Shown: positions 21,804 through 33,352, counted from the first letter of the stretch. The stretch: 64,000 nt of DNA from Porphyra umbilicalis (GCA_002049455.2 KV918811.1:1-64000); one strand, 5' to 3'. Translations and numbers: made by a program. Notes: generated by a model from the letters alone, not told the origin.

Positions 21804-22203
21804 GGGGTCGTGTTCTGAGGGGAGGGCGCCACCGTGCTCAGGCACGCCCGTGGTACCCTCCAGCCGAGAGGACCGGTGAAGGAGCACGAGCTCCTCTTTT
21901 TGATAACGTTTTTTTGTGATATGCTTCTTTTTGATACGCTACTTTTTGATATTATTGAAGTTTGATCAGCCATCGTTGCCTCGAGAAATAACACTCCACG
22001 ACCGGACACTGTGCGGCGCAGCTGCTGCTCCTCTGCTGAGCGCGCTCCAGTCCAGGTGCGCATGTCCCCAGCTTTGTGTCACTCGCCGGCCGCCTCACCA
22101 GGAAAGACTATGTCATCCTCGCCAGTGAGACTGACAATCCAGCCGACGTGACGCGGCTGTGCTCCCGCAGCACAACCAACGTGTCCTCCCACCGAGGGTG
22201 ACC
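21804..22203. other. 3' flank of the secreted-protein gene and start of the spacer
   Basis: No gene. An AT-rich patch at about 21895-21960 repeats CTTTTTGATA several times, unusual in this GC-rich setting and perhaps a 3' processing region. Confidence 0.5.
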
Positions 22204-22336
22204 CCCGGTCCGGGACACGCTCTGAGTTTGTGGCGCCGAGTTAGTGGCACCACAATGTGGCGCCACATGGCTTTGCGCCAAGCCATGTGGCGCCGCAAAC
22301 TCCTCGCCACAAACTCGGAGCGTGTCCCGGACCGGG
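22204..22336. repeat. 133-bp palindromic element
   Basis: CCCGGTCCGGGACACGCTC at the left end pairs with its complement ending at 22336. GAGTTTGTGGCG pairs with CGCCACAAACTC, and GCGCCACATGG with CCATGTGGCGC. It looks like a small MITE or a large hairpin; no clear target duplication is seen. Confidence 0.75.
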
Positions 22337-22697
22337 TGTCTTCTCACCCAGCCACAAACGGGTTACCACTCACCCACCACGTGCGCGTCGTGGCGCCGGG
22401 ATGGACCCGTCGCCAATGGCGGCAGTGACACCTCCGTCCAAACAGCTCTGCACACCCCACCGCTTCCGTTGCGCCCTTCGCCACTGGCCACGGCGCCGCC
22501 CTCCCGTCGCCACCCACGCACCCGCGGCAGCTGTGTGGCACTTGAGGCACCGCAACATCAAAATCTTAAAAAAAAGTCCGCCATGCCGTCCCCACCCAAG
22601 CAAACAAGGGCACAGTGGCATCAGCGGCGCCTACTTCCCCCCGCCCTCCCCACCTCACATCCTTACTTGCCCCCACTCCCCTCACCTCACACCGCCC

Positions 22698-24966
22698 TCA
22701 TACGTCGCCCCCCCCCGCCACCGCCTCCGCCGCCGCCCGCTTTGTCCCGTCCGCCGTCGCCGCGGCGGCGGCTGCCGCCGCCGCCCCGTCGGGCGCCGGG
22801 AGCCCATCCGCAAACGAGAGCGCCGCGGGCGTGCCCATCCGCCGCACGCCCGCCTTGCGGCCGCCGCCGGCGCCGCGGGCGGGCGCCTCCCGCAGCAGCG
22901 TGACCGTCTCCCCGAAGTGGACGGTCCGCCGCGGCCGCCCGTCGGCCGCCACGGTCGCCGCCGCCGTCGCGTCGCCGTCCCCCGCCCCGCAGCTGCTGCC
23001 GCCGTCGCTGTCGGCGGCGGAGCCAGCGGCGGCGCCACCCCCGGCGGGGGTGGCCCCCGCCCCCGACGCGGGCGTGGTGGGGGACGTCACCCACGCGTCG
23101 AGGCGGCGGGACCGCCGCCCGTTGCCCGCCACCGCCAACGGGAGCTCCTTTTTCGGCGCGCGCGCCGCCGAGGGCGTGGACATGAGGCTGGCGCCAATGC
23201 CCGACACCGCCCCCTTGACGTGTGCGCCTGCGCCCGACGCGCCGCCAGTGCCGGCGCCACCGGGTCCGGTGCCGCCGCCTGCACCAAAGAGCGCAAAGCC
23301 GCCTGGAGCTCGCGCCCGCCGGGGCGACGACGTCGACGCCACCGGCTCAATGACGCCGCCCGACGCGACAGCGGCGGCGGCTGCCCGCTGCTCAGCGGCC
23401 ACCGGGTGGTTGACCGCCGCCGCCGCCGCCGCACTGGGCGACACGTCGGCCGTGGCCGTGTGGAGGGGCGGGGGGCGCGCCGCGGCGCGGGAGGAGAAAC
23501 ACCGCGCGGGGGTGGAGCGGGCAACCGCCCCGCTGTCAGCCGCTGGGGGAGGGGTGCCGCCGACGTCGACGGCGGCAGCAGCAGCGGCCGCGGCGGCGCC
23601 ACCCGCGGCGGCTGGGGAGCCGCGCGCAGACGCTGCTTCCCAAGCGGTAGCCGTCCCCGCTGCCGCCGCCCGAGTCGGCGTTAGGTGCCGGCGGAGGGCA
23701 TTGCCCGTCCCCCTTCCCCCGCCGCCGCCGCTGCCGTCAGTGGCAGCGGCGGCGGCGGTGCCAGTGGCGGCGGCGGTGCCACCCGCGCCGGCGGAGGGGC
23801 CGCGCGGAGACGCCGCCGCGATGGCGGCAGCCGCCGCCGCCGCCGCCGCCCGTGTCGGCGTCATGCGCCGGCGGAGGGCGTTAGCCATCCCCCCTCCCCC
23901 CCAGCACCAACGCCGCCGCCGCTGCCGCTGTCGAGGCCCTCCGCACCCCCCTCAGACGACGCCGATGACTGCGCCGACCCACCCCGCAGCGACCCCATCC
24001 GACGGCGGCGCTCCCGAGCCGACGTTGCGGACGTCAGGGCCCCCCCCCGACGCCCCCCCCGTCGCCCCACGCAGTCTCCCTCTGCCCACGGGGGCTCGGC
24101 GACGACGACCGCTCCCTGCCGCGGCTGCCGCCGCCGCCGCCGCCACCGACCCAGCCGAGGGGGGACAAGAGGCGGCTGGCGCCACCTCGGGGGTGGCTCC
24201 CACCCGGCAGGGATGAGGTCAGGCCCGGCGAGACGGTAGAGCCCGGCGAAACGGTGGAGCCCGGCGAGAGCGTGGCGCCCAGCGAGAGCGTGGCGCCCGG
24301 CGAGAGCGTGGCGCCCGGCGAGACGGTGGAGCCCGGCGAGACGGTGGAGCCCGGCGAGACGGTGGAGCCCGGCGAGACGGTGGAGCCCGGCGAGACGGTG
24401 GAGCCCGGCGAGGTCGCAGATCGCGGCAAGACGGTGGAGCCGGCCGAGCCGACGCCGCCCGCCGCAGCACCGCCGCAAGACGACGACACGGCGGTCGGCG
24501 GTCCGGGCTCCACGTCCGACGGGGCGTGCCCGCCGCCGAAGCGGCCGCCCGCCGGGGCCTCGACGGGCGCGGGGGTGTGCCCCCCCCCCCCCCCCCCCCA
24601 AGGCGGCCCGGCAGCCGCGGGCCGCGGCCCCATCCCCCCAATCCGCGCCGCGGCCACCGCCGCCGCGCTCAGCCGGTGGGGCGAAGACGCGCCCCCCCCC
24701 CCCCCCCCCGGCTGCTGCCGCTGCTGCCCCCACCGCCGCTGTTGGCCGAGCCGCCCCCCTCGTCCGAGCCGACGCTCTCGGCCGACGGGCCGCGGCGCGG
24801 GAGCTTGAGCGAATCCACCGCCGGCGTCAGGCGCGCGGCGCGCTTGTGGCTGCCGCTAAGCGCCGTCGCGCGGAGGACGCTGCCAAAAGGCAGCCGCAAG
24901 CCCCGCAAGGCCGGACCCCCGCCGTCCTCGTCCTCGTGGCCGGCCCCGCCGCACGCGCGGTCGCCC

Positions 24967-25007
<41 letters not shown>

Positions 25008-26302
25008 ACCGCGGACGCGGTCGCCCAACACGGGCCGCCCGCCGCCAAGGAGGTCCCCGCCGTCACTGCTGTCGCCGCCACTGCCGTCGGCGTCTGCCTC
25101 GTCGCCGCCCGACCCGCCGTCTTCCGCCGCCTCGAGCGCAAAGTCGGGTCCGTCCGAGGCGGCGAGCGGCGGCGGCGCGCCCGACGTCGCTGCCTCGTCC
25201 TCTGTCCCACCACTCCCGCCGGCGCGATGCGGCGGCGGCGGCTCCTCCACGAGCGCGTCACCGGCCGCTGCCGCGGCACCCGCGGCCGCGCACCAACCCG
25301 CACGCCCTCCCGCAGCCGGTCGAGCAGAGGCGACGCCGAGCTCGTCGGCCAGCTCCTGGTCCTCGTCCTCTGGGGACAGCCCCGGCTCGCGCAGCGTGCG
25401 CGAGAGGCCAGCCGCGGTGTCGCCGTCACAAAGGGCCATGGCGGTGGGGGTGGCCAACCCCCTCGACGGACCGCCGTCGGCCCTCACCGAGCGGACCGCC
25501 TCGGACAAGCGCACCGGTGGGTCGTCCACCACCGCCGTCGGCGGCGGCGGCGACAGGCGGCCACCGCCGGTGTCACGGCGCGCCGCGCCGGCCTTGTCGA
25601 CCAGCCCCTCACGACCGCCGCACACGCCACCGCCACTGCCGCCGACGCCGTCGTCGCTCCACGGCGCCACATTCTCCTTGTCCCCCCCCCCCCCCCCTCG
25701 CCCCCCTCTGACGGCAGAGGCGGTAAGCCGCGCGCCGCCTGCGCCGCGTCATACGCCGCCTTGGCAGCGTCGTATTCCGCCCACGCCGCCGCCGCCGCCG
25801 CCTCCTCCTCCTCCTCGGCGCGGCGCGCCGCCTCCCGCTCGGCGGCGGCCGACGCGGCCGCCGCCCGCACGGCACCCGCCGCCGCTGCCTCCTCCGCGTC
25901 CGCCTCGGCGGCGGCGGCCGCCTCGAGCGCCCGCTGGGCGGCAGACTGCGCCTGCGCGCGGGCGGCCGCTTCCGCCTCTGCCTCTGCTTCGGCGGCGGCG
26001 GCGGTGACGGCGCGGCGGCGCGCCGCGCGCGCGCCGAGGCCCGGCACCGTCGCGAGCGCGCGGCGGCACGCGATGCGGGTGGTGATGCGCCGGCGGGCGG
26101 CGCGCACGGCGAGCGTCGTCGCCTGGTTCCGCCGCGTGTTGGCCGCCGTCAGCCGCTCCAGCGCCGCGTCGGTGAGGCCCTCGACGCGCACCGCGGCGGC
26201 GGCGGCGGCGGCGGGGGCGACGGGGGGGCGGAGCGTCACGGCCGTCGCGTGGGCGCCGTCCCCATTGTCCCCCCCCGCCCCGCCGTCGGGGGGGCGAGAC
26301 AT
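22698..26302 (-). CDS. Possible Ala/Gly-rich protein-coding region, fragmentary
   Basis: Not recognised. Three overlapping minus-strand frames (25484-26302, 24669-25670, 22698-23888) look more protein-like than their shadows. The first has a charged Ala/Glu-rich, coiled-coil-like stretch (EREAARRAEEEEEAAAAAAW). The second has a Ser/Asp-rich segment and HKRAARLTPAVDSLKLPRR. The third has two copies of NALRR-x-x-TPTRAAAA and the charged motif RPRRTVHFGETVTLLRE. C/G homopolymers near the frame changes could hide indels or introns. It could be one broken gene or only biased composition. Confidence 0.25.
24229..24417 (+). repeat. 18-bp minisatellite, about 10 units
   Basis: The unit GAGACGGTGGAGCCCGGC and close variants (GAGAGCGTGGCGCCCGGC) repeat head to tail. 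One plus frame reads a hexapeptide repeat ETVEPG. Confidence 0.9.
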
Positions 26303-27723
26303 GGGGGGGGGGGGGGGGGGACCCCCGCGCCGCCGTGCGCGTCGGTCGCGGCGGGCCGGGGGGGGCGCCGCCCCCGCCGCCGCGGACGGGTGTGCGCTCC
26401 GCCTCTGGGGCGGTGGCAGAGCTGACGCCCGCCATCAACGGCGCCGCGGCGGGCGAGCCGCGTCGGCAGACGCGGACAACACGGAAATTGAGAAGGGAGC
26501 GAATGAAAGGGCACGGGCTGACGCCGAGCCCCCCCGACTCGCTTGCGGCACGGCGCGCACAGCGTCGCCGGCTTTGTTGCGGGCGTCGTCACCGGCGTCG
26601 TCGACAGCGCCGTCGTCGACGGTGACAGTGCCTCGTGTCAAGGGTGGTCGTCGCACCGCACGCGCGGCCGGCCCCCCGCCGAGCCAAAGGCCACCTGCAC
26701 CACCCCCAAGGCTGACGGTGCGCACGCGCGGGAGGCCGCCGCCGCCCGGGAGGGGACGAGTTATCACGCGAAAGAAGGGAGCCGGCGGCGGGCACCCCAC
26801 CGCCACCGCTTCCACCGTCTTGCGGCATGCGCAGCAGACAAGCAGGCGCCCCGACGCACGGCCGTCGCCCGACTCGACCGCCTCCCTGCGCCGTGCCAAG
26901 CGTCCGTTGCAACCCGACCGCGGGGGGGAGAGGGGAGAGGAGGAGGGGGAAGGCCTGCCCGCGGCACCTCCCACCTGGAGAGGCGGACGGACCGCCGGCG
27001 GCCGAGCGCCCGCCGCACATACGGCCGCAGCCGCCCGTGGGCACACCTGCACGCCCGTGCCCACTGCGACCGTCACCGCCCATTGTCGGCGGCACAGGCG
27101 TCAATCAGCCACTGCCTCTCCGCCTGCGCTTGGCGACATCTCAGAAAAACACATCTCCGCATTACCTGTACGTCCCTCGCTCTCCCGCGCGGGGGGTAGG
27201 CCCTGCAGGTTCAGCAGCCATCTGCGTTGATGAGCAGGGCCATCATCATCAAGAGCTCGTTGTCAGGTGGCTCGTGCAGCACGTCATTCGTCAGTGTGCA
27301 CTTGTACATTGCACAACAAGTACCACACCACAAAATGACAAATCAGAGGCCCTCTTTCTACACACAGAAGAAAAATGCGGTGTGCTCAACTTGAATGGGT
27401 GCGGCAATTGGTGAAAGTATGGTCAGGATCAGTTTCCCATTGATTTTTAATACCTCCCATTGGTTGATCACGATTCCTTCAGCAGAACACAAGAACAGTA
27501 GTGTGCTTGACAGACGATATTCATGGCTTTTTGATCACGACAGTAATCGTGGCCGGATACGTATACACTGTAATCTATCATTACCATCAGTAAATGAACA
27601 CAAAGAGGCATACAAAAAACTCGGTCAAAACTGTGGTGCGCGTGCACCCGCGCCGATGCCACCCGCAGAAGGGCACCACGGACGCGTGCCTGAGCGGTGC
27701 CCCCGCCTCAAAATCACAACACC

Positions 27724-28488
27724 TCACGCGCGCACCGGCTCGCCATACACAAAGTCGTCAGCCACGACCACGTCGCGGTGCCCCTCGTCGCGGTCCGTCA
27801 CCTTGGCGTTGCCGAGCGTCATCCGCACGTACGCCACGACCGGCTTGTTAAACACGAGGCCGATAAAGCTCAGCCCCCCCGCCTTGGCCGGCGCCGCCAC
27901 CTTGGCCAACCGCCGCCCGTGCACGTCATAGTACGCGAGGCTTGTGACGTCCTTGCGGTCCACGTCGAGGAGCACCGCCCCGAAACCGGCGGTCGTGGCC
28001 TTGGTGCCCCGCTTGCCCGGCACCTCAAAGCGCACCTCCACCACATTGTCGCGCAGCGGGGTGAAGAGGCGCGGCGCCGAAAACGGCTTGAGCTGCACCG
28101 CCAACTTTTTGTTCAGCGACGTGAACCGGTTGTCGACAATGTGCTGCACGGGGGGCGGGTTGGACACCCGAAACTCCCCGCCCTTGGCGTGGAAGACGGC
28201 GCCGCGGGGGACGGCCGTGTTGAAAAAGTCGCCGGGCATGTCAAACGGCACCCCGTCAGCGTCCCAGTTAATCGAGCGGCGGCCGTCGCGGGCGGGGGGG
28301 CCCGACCCATTGTCGTCGCCGAGGGCGGCGGAGAACTTGTCAAAGGTGGCCTTGATGTCGCCGGCGGCGGCGCCGCGCGCGTGGAAGGCACGCGCGCGGA
28401 GGTGGGGTTCGGCGGTCGCGACCGCGACGGTGGCGGCGACGGCAGAGGCGGCGGCGGCGAGCACCGCGGCGCGGGTGAGGAAGCCCAT
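27724..28488 (-). CDS. Secreted protein with a bacterial-type beta-rich domain, right-arm copy
   Basis: 254 residues, the inverted duplicate of 21039-21803. The signal peptide, the NWDADGVPFDMPGDFFN block, the FGAVLLDVDRKDVTSLAYYD block and the C-terminal DDFVYGEPVRA are unchanged. The two visible substitutions (KRGTKATTA against KRGAKATTA, SFIGLV against SFVGLV) are conservative. The ATG at 28488 matches the other copy and is preceded by the same C-rich leader and TATA box, so both copies may be expressed. Upstream, the 22.9-kb transposon now begins about 160 bp beyond the TATA box, so distal promoter elements may have been displaced in this copy only. Function is not known. Confidence 0.85.
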   Translation of the reverse strand: MGFLTRAAVLAAAASAVAATVAVATAEPHLRARAFHARGAAAGDIKATFDKFSAALGDDNGSGPPARDGRRSINWDADGVPFDMPGDFFNTAVPRGAVFHAKGGEFRVSNPPPVQHIVDNRFTSLNKKLAVQLKPFSAPRLFTPLRDNVVEVRFEVPGKRGTKATTAGFGAVLLDVDRKDVTSLAYYDVHGRRLAKVAAPAKAGGLSFIGLVFNKPVVAYVRMTLGNAKVTDRDEGHRDVVVADDFVYGEPVRA

Positions 28489-28669
28489 GGTGGTGGTGGG
28501 GGAGGCGGTGTGGGGGTGGCGGCGGAGGGGTGTGAGGTGCTTGAAGAGGTTGGCGGCGGGGGGCAGGCGGCGAGAAAAAGGTAGGGGAGTGTGTGTGGAG
28601 CTCTGGCGGGCGGTGTGGCTGTGAATGAGGATAGGTGAAGGTGGTTGTGGATGCGGCACGGGGCGCGAC

Positions 28670-28675
28670 TTTATA
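28670..28675 (-). promoter_or_regulatory. TATA box of the right-arm secreted-protein gene
   Basis: TATAAA on the minus strand, in the same context and at the same distance from the ATG as in the left arm. Confidence 0.55.
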
Positions 28676-28832
28676 GCACCTTGATCGCGGAAATGTCCAC
28701 GCTCCTGGTAGCGGTGGAGCCCGCGCTCGGCCGGCCGCCGCCTCGCGTACTGCGCGCCGAGCCATGGCACTCTGGGCCACCCGCGACGACGCGCAGGCTC
28801 ATGCAGCAGTGGGTTGATCCGCCGCCCCCCGC

Positions 28833-28835
28833 CCG
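28833..28835. repeat. 3-bp target-site duplication, left copy (CCG)
   Basis: CCG here and at 51709-51711. The uninterrupted left arm has one copy (20692-20694, read as CGG on the plus strand). Confidence 0.88.
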
Positions 28836-28863
28836 CACAGCAAGGTCTAAACCACGTTACTCC
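28836..28863 (+). repeat. Left terminal inverted repeat of the CACTA-like element
   Basis: CACAGCAAGGTCTAAACCAC, then GTTACTCC. It is the inverted match of 51681-51708 with three mismatches. Confidence 0.9.
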
Positions 28864-29680
28864 AAATCGCGCATTCCGGGAGAAATCGCGTGCGGATCAC
28901 TGCAGGTCGCTCTGCAAAGTGGCCTCAATGGCCCCGTACGGACCGATTTTATCACCCAGAAGCATGCAGAGTGTCGCTACGGCCGTGCTTTCCGAAGAGG
29001 CTATGGCGGCCCTGGCATCGATGAGGTGCTATAGGAAGCTTATGTACCTGCATTCTTGAACGTGAAGACTAGAACTTTGGCACCCATGGCTTTGGGGCTC
29101 CACATCGCCTTGCGTTTTGTCACCAAGGGTTTCATGTGCACGATTTCATTGAGAATGCAAAAAAAAAAACAGAAATTCTGCTGTCGGCAACACAAACGAT
29201 GAATGAAATTTGCACACATTCTCCGTGGAATGGATAGATCTGATGCATGTTACTCTCTGTACTCTGCACATATGTTGCACGACCTCCCGTGATTCGATCG
29301 CTTTGGGACAGACTTCGTGCATATCCAGGTTGTACCGTGCAGTATCTGGCATGCCATATGTGCCGTGGTTCGCTTATCCTGGTACTTTTCATTGCATATT
29401 TTGCTTGGAATGGTACATCAAGCAGCTAAAGCTCAGCAGATTCGAAATGCAGACCCGCACGGCCATCGTTGCTGGTCGGCTCGATCTGGATCGCTTCTCA
29501 CCACCTCGCGCAGTCCCCCGCTCCTCGTCCCGCACAGCACCACGAGAAGCTCTCACGTTCTCAGCAGATTTTGACCACACCCATGCACTTTTGGGGATGC
29601 GAGGCCACACGATCGTGGGAAAAAATGTGCACCTCATGGAAGGCTAACCGGTACTCGCGTGCAGACGGATTGACAAGCTG
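28864..29680. other. Left subterminal region, no gene seen
   Basis: Less GC-rich unique sequence including an A run near 29160. No convincing frame or RNA gene. Confidence 0.55.
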
Positions 29681-29859
29681 GCGATGGCCGTGCCGCCCAT
29701 GCAGGTCTTTGCAGCCTCCGACCAGCTGCCACCCACCTTTTGCCCGTCACTGTCGACGACGACCGCGTCGCCCTCTGTCGTCACGGGCAGAGCCGACGGA
29801 CAGCAGCAGCCGAGGTGCCGCCGGCAGCCGTCGGCGTGGCGGCGGTGGCAGCGAGCGGT

Positions 29860-30205
29860 GGCGGTGGCGCGTGTGGTGGACTCGTGCGTCCGCTGCCACC
29901 CCCCGCCCCCCCCCCGCGGTGGCGGTGGCGTGTATTGTTGACTCGTACGTCTGCTGCTCCCCCCTCGCTCCCCCCCCGCTCCCTTTGCAGTGGCGGTGGC
30001 GCGTGCGGTTGACTCGTGCGTCTACCCCGGTGCCGCTCCCCCCCCCGGTGCCGCTCCCCCCGCGGTGGCGGTGGCTTGTGCGGTTCACTGGTGCGTCTGC
30101 TGCTACCCCCCCGCTCCCCCTCCGCCCCCCCCGCGGTGACGGTGGCGTGTGCGGTTGGCTCGTGCGTCTGCTGCCCCCCCCCCCCGCTCCCCCCACTCCC
30201 CCCGC
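29860..30205. repeat. Imperfect minisatellite of roughly 70 bp, about 5 units
   Basis: Units contain GGTGGCGGTGGC, a variant of GTGCGGTTGACTCGTGCGTC, then a CCCCGCTCCCCC run. Confidence 0.8.
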
Positions 30206-30601
30206 GTCACTTGAGCTTGCCCCCCCCCACCCCTTGCCTCGTGTGTGCTGCACCTAATCCTCGTATTATCTCTATTCCTTTCTTGTCCCTCTCCCCGACA
30301 ACGAAGGACCTTTCCCTCCCCCCCCCCCGCCTCCCCCCGGTCCCGGGCACAGTTTGACAACAACGGTGCCGACCCCCTCCGTCGGGGAGAACGAGCATGC
30401 GCCGCGGCGGAGTGGACGCGACCGCTCCCCACCCACCGCGTGTGACTAATTTGGTGGCCGGACTGACGTTCGGCGGCGGCCGCCTTGGCCACCTGCTTGG
30501 CGGAGGCCTGCCAAACCGGGGGCCCTGCTTTGGCGGAGGAGGGCGGCGGGGAGGGGGTAGGCGTCGGCCGACGCGCCGCGGGGGGGGGGGGGTGGGGACC
30601 G

Positions 30602-32310
30602 TCACGCCGGCGGCAATGGGGGGGACCGCCACGCCGGCGGCAATGGCCGCCGCGTAAAAGGAGCGGGGCCTGTCGGGGAGGTGGGGGAGCAGCCGCGCCG
30701 CGGCGGAAGCGTAGACGGCCGCCGCGTCGGCGACGGTGGGGGGGGGGGTGTCTGGGGGATGGCGGAGGAGTGGTGGCCCGTGTCGCCGTCGTGGTGGTTG
30801 GCGACGGCCGTCGCCGCCGCTGTCGCGGCCGCCGCCGCCGCCGCCGCCGCCGCCACCCGCGGGGACGGCGGGGGCGACGGCGTCGGCGACGCCGACGCGG
30901 ACGAGAGGAGCCCCGCCGCCACCGTCGCCGGCGCCACGGCAAGCGACCGCGGGGGCGACGCGGACGCGCGGGCGGGGGGCAGGCGGAGCGCCTCAAGCGG
31001 CGGCAACGCCGACGGGGGCGTGCGCGGGGGGGCCGACGCCGGTCGCCCGGTCGGGCCGACCGTGGGGGGGCGCCCCCAACCGACGCCGCCGCCGCCGCCG
31101 CCGCTGGCGCCCGCCGATGCGCGGGCGCCGCCCGCCCGCCGCCGCCCGCCGTGTGTCCCAGACGCGCTGCTGGCGGTGCCGCACGAGCGGCTGGCGAGGC
31201 GCGCCGCGTGGCGGCTGCGCACCCGCGGCACCGGCGGCGAGGCGGCCGACGGCACGCTGCGGCGGCCGCCGCCGGATGGGACTCCTGCGCTGGCGCTGCG
31301 GCCGCCGCCGCCGTCGCCACCCGGTGGCGCCCCCGAGCGCGGGGCGTCGCCCGTCGGCCGGCGCCACCCCGTCGACGAGGAGCTCGTCAGCAGAGCTGCC
31401 GCCGCCACTGCTGCCGCCGCCGCTGCCGTTGGCGGCGCGCCCCCCCCCCCCCCCGACCGCGCCCGCGCCGTTCTCCCCTTGCCCGCCGCCCGCGCACACG
31501 CGGCCGCAGCGGCCGCGTCGTCCAAGCCCGGCGCCACCGCGTACCACTGCTGGTGCCCCCGGCGGTCGTGCGACGACGGCGGGCGCACCCCCGCCGGCCG
31601 CGCGTCGATCGTCAACGCGCCGGCGGCAACGAGCGCCGACAGCGCCCGAACCAGCCGCCCGTACGCGGTGCTGCCGTGGGCGAGCCGCATCGCCACCCCG
31701 ACGGCCGTGACGCGCGCCGAGGGGGGGCGGGGGGGGCCGTCACCGCCGCTACGGTGTGGAGGATGAGGCGGAACGACGCGGGGTCGCTGGTGAAGAGGGC
31801 GGGCCGGTCACTGTCGCCGCCGTCGCCATTGGGGCTGACGGAGGCGACGCCGCGGCCGCCGCCGTTGCCGCCGCCGCTGCTGCCGCCGCGGGTGCCCGCC
31901 GCGGGCGGGATGACCCACACCGAGCTGTCGGACGACGCGTCGGGCCACGCGCCACCCGTCCGACGCCCCCGTCGACGCGCCCGACGAGCTGCCCGCCCCC
32001 TCCCACGGCGCGGCGCGCGTCGCCGACGGCGCGCCCCGCGCCACGCGGCGGCGGCCGGCGGCGGCGCTCCCCCCCCCCGTGGTCGCCCCGGCGGGCGACC
32101 ACGCCGCTCCCGCGCGCCCCCACACACCGCCGCCGCCGCCGACGCGGCCAGCCCCCGCGTCACCGCGTACCAGCGGGCGTGGCCGTGCCCCGACCGCTCG
32201 GTCGTCGGGCATCTGCCGCCACCGCCGCCGCCCGCCGCCACCGGGCGGTCGACGACGTCAAGGCGCCGGCGGCGACCAAGTCGCCGCACGCGGGCGGGGA
32301 CGTGCTGCAT
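30602..32310 (-). CDS. Possible protein-coding region with a duplicated WYAV motif
   Basis: Not recognised. Two minus frames, 31612-32310 and 30602-31696, each hold one copy of a motif: GHARWYAVTRGLAASAAAAV (near 32160-32200) and GHQQWYAVAPGLDDAAAAAA (near 31520-31560). Between them a plausible ordered segment reads RPALFTSDPASFRLILHTVA and MRLAHGSTAYGRLVRALSAL. A frame change between the two lies at a run of G/C near 31725. This could be one gene with a frame error, a gene with an unrecognised intron, or biased composition. Confidence 0.3.
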
Positions 32311-32896
32311 CAGTCGCTTCAGCGGACGAGTGGGACCCCCTCCCCTTGCTGCCGCGCGGGCGCCAAGGGCGCGGGGCCCGCCGGCTCGCAGGACGGCGGA
32401 GGTCAGAGTGAGGTGGAAGGGGAGTGGAAGCTGCAGAGGGTGGAGGGGCAGGTGTTGAGCTTGCGGGTGTATGAACAGGCCCCGTTGAAGGGCCAGCTGC
32501 GCGAGGCAAAGAGCGAGTGGTAGGTGGCGTCATGGTTGGCGTCGACGCCGATGCGTGTGGAAGTGCAGTACACGCTGGAAGGTACCCTCTGTACCACGGC
32601 GCGCGCGCACTCTGGATCTATACACCGCGTGTGGGTTTTATGCTTCGAACAGCGACGAGATAAGAAATCCTGCCTCCTGCACTGCTCTGTGGAGGGTACA
32701 CATCGGGTGCGTTCGTGGCAACGGCGGACCATGGTCCGCCGCGAAGCTTGAGCGCATAGGGCTTGTCTATCAGGAGGAGTTACATGAGCCGGATGCGGCC
32801 TCCCACGGGCCTGCAGGTATGTCCTCCCGGTGGCTACACCCTCTCGGCGGCCGCGCCCTCTCGGCGGCTGCGCCCTCTCAGGGGCCACGATCTCTT

Positions 32897-33000
32897 GGTG
32901 GGGCACGCCCTCCCGGCGGGCACGCCCTCCCGGCGGGCACGCCCTCCCGGCGGGCACGCCCTCCCGGCGGGCGCGCCCTCCCGGCGGGCGCGCCCGATCG
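32897..33000. repeat. 18-bp minisatellite, about 6 units
   Basis: GGGCACGCCCTCCCGGCG and variants repeat in tandem. Confidence 0.85.
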
Positions 33001-33352
33001 GGTGGATCTGGGGGCTGCCTTTCATTGAATAATTGTGTACGGTGTGCTGCGCTCTCTTGTGTAACTGGATGATCAGAAGTGGTGTCAGGGTGTAGCACAG
33101 TCGTGTCTCCAACCCAATTTCGGCACTGAGTCCCGTCCACAACGGAATTATTATTGAGACGTCTCTCCTTAAGCCCTGCTGGATGGCGCACATTGACGTC
33201 GGGCGAATACGACATTGTTGCAGCTCCTTCTCTGACCAATCGCTCGTCGACGCTGACGCTCGAGCCCTAAATAATATCCTCCCTCGTCGGCGTCCCCACC
33301 GATGCGACCACATCCGGACTGCGCGCGCTGACCGCGGGCGCCGGCCCGGTCC

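Larger units (their letters stand above)
20449..21870 (+). repeat. Inner part of the left inverted-duplication arm
   Basis: 20449-20694 matches the reverse complement of 51710-51960, and 20692 to about 21870 matches the reverse complement of 27640-28835. Identity is very high over the secreted-protein gene and its promoter and falls off over 70-80 bp after its stop. With 1-3098 this forms the left arm. CGG at 20692-20694 is the empty site of the 22.9-kb element found in the other arm. Confidence 0.93.
22337..27640. other. Spacer between the inverted arms: GC-rich, low complexity
   Basis: Mostly GCC/GCG-rich repeats with C runs of about 20 nt (near 24577-24599 and 24690-24709). Frames are open in several phases on both strands, so openness is no evidence of coding. 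The last 450 bp (27200-27640) are more AT-rich and show no gene. The best coding candidate is listed separately. Confidence 0.6.
27640..28835 (-). repeat. Inner part of the right inverted-duplication arm
   Basis: Reverse complement of about 20692-21870. It ends in the 3-bp site where the 22.9-kb element inserted; the arm resumes at 51709. Confidence 0.92.

Noticed and set aside
24526-27230. Plus-strand frames of 493 and 794 codons rich in Pro, Arg and Ala
   Set aside because: Low-complexity translations of GCC/GCG repeats with no motifs; the opposite strand looks better but is also weak.
20692-28835. Idea that this 8-kb segment is a third transposon with long inverted ends
   Set aside because: Once the CACTA-like element is removed, the right junction (GCCCGAGGCC) is exactly the mirror of the left one, so the segment is the centre of the inverted duplication, not an insertion.
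30485-32458. Long Arg/Pro-rich plus-strand frame
   Set aside because: Antisense to more protein-like minus frames and made of GC-rich repeats; composition alone keeps it open.
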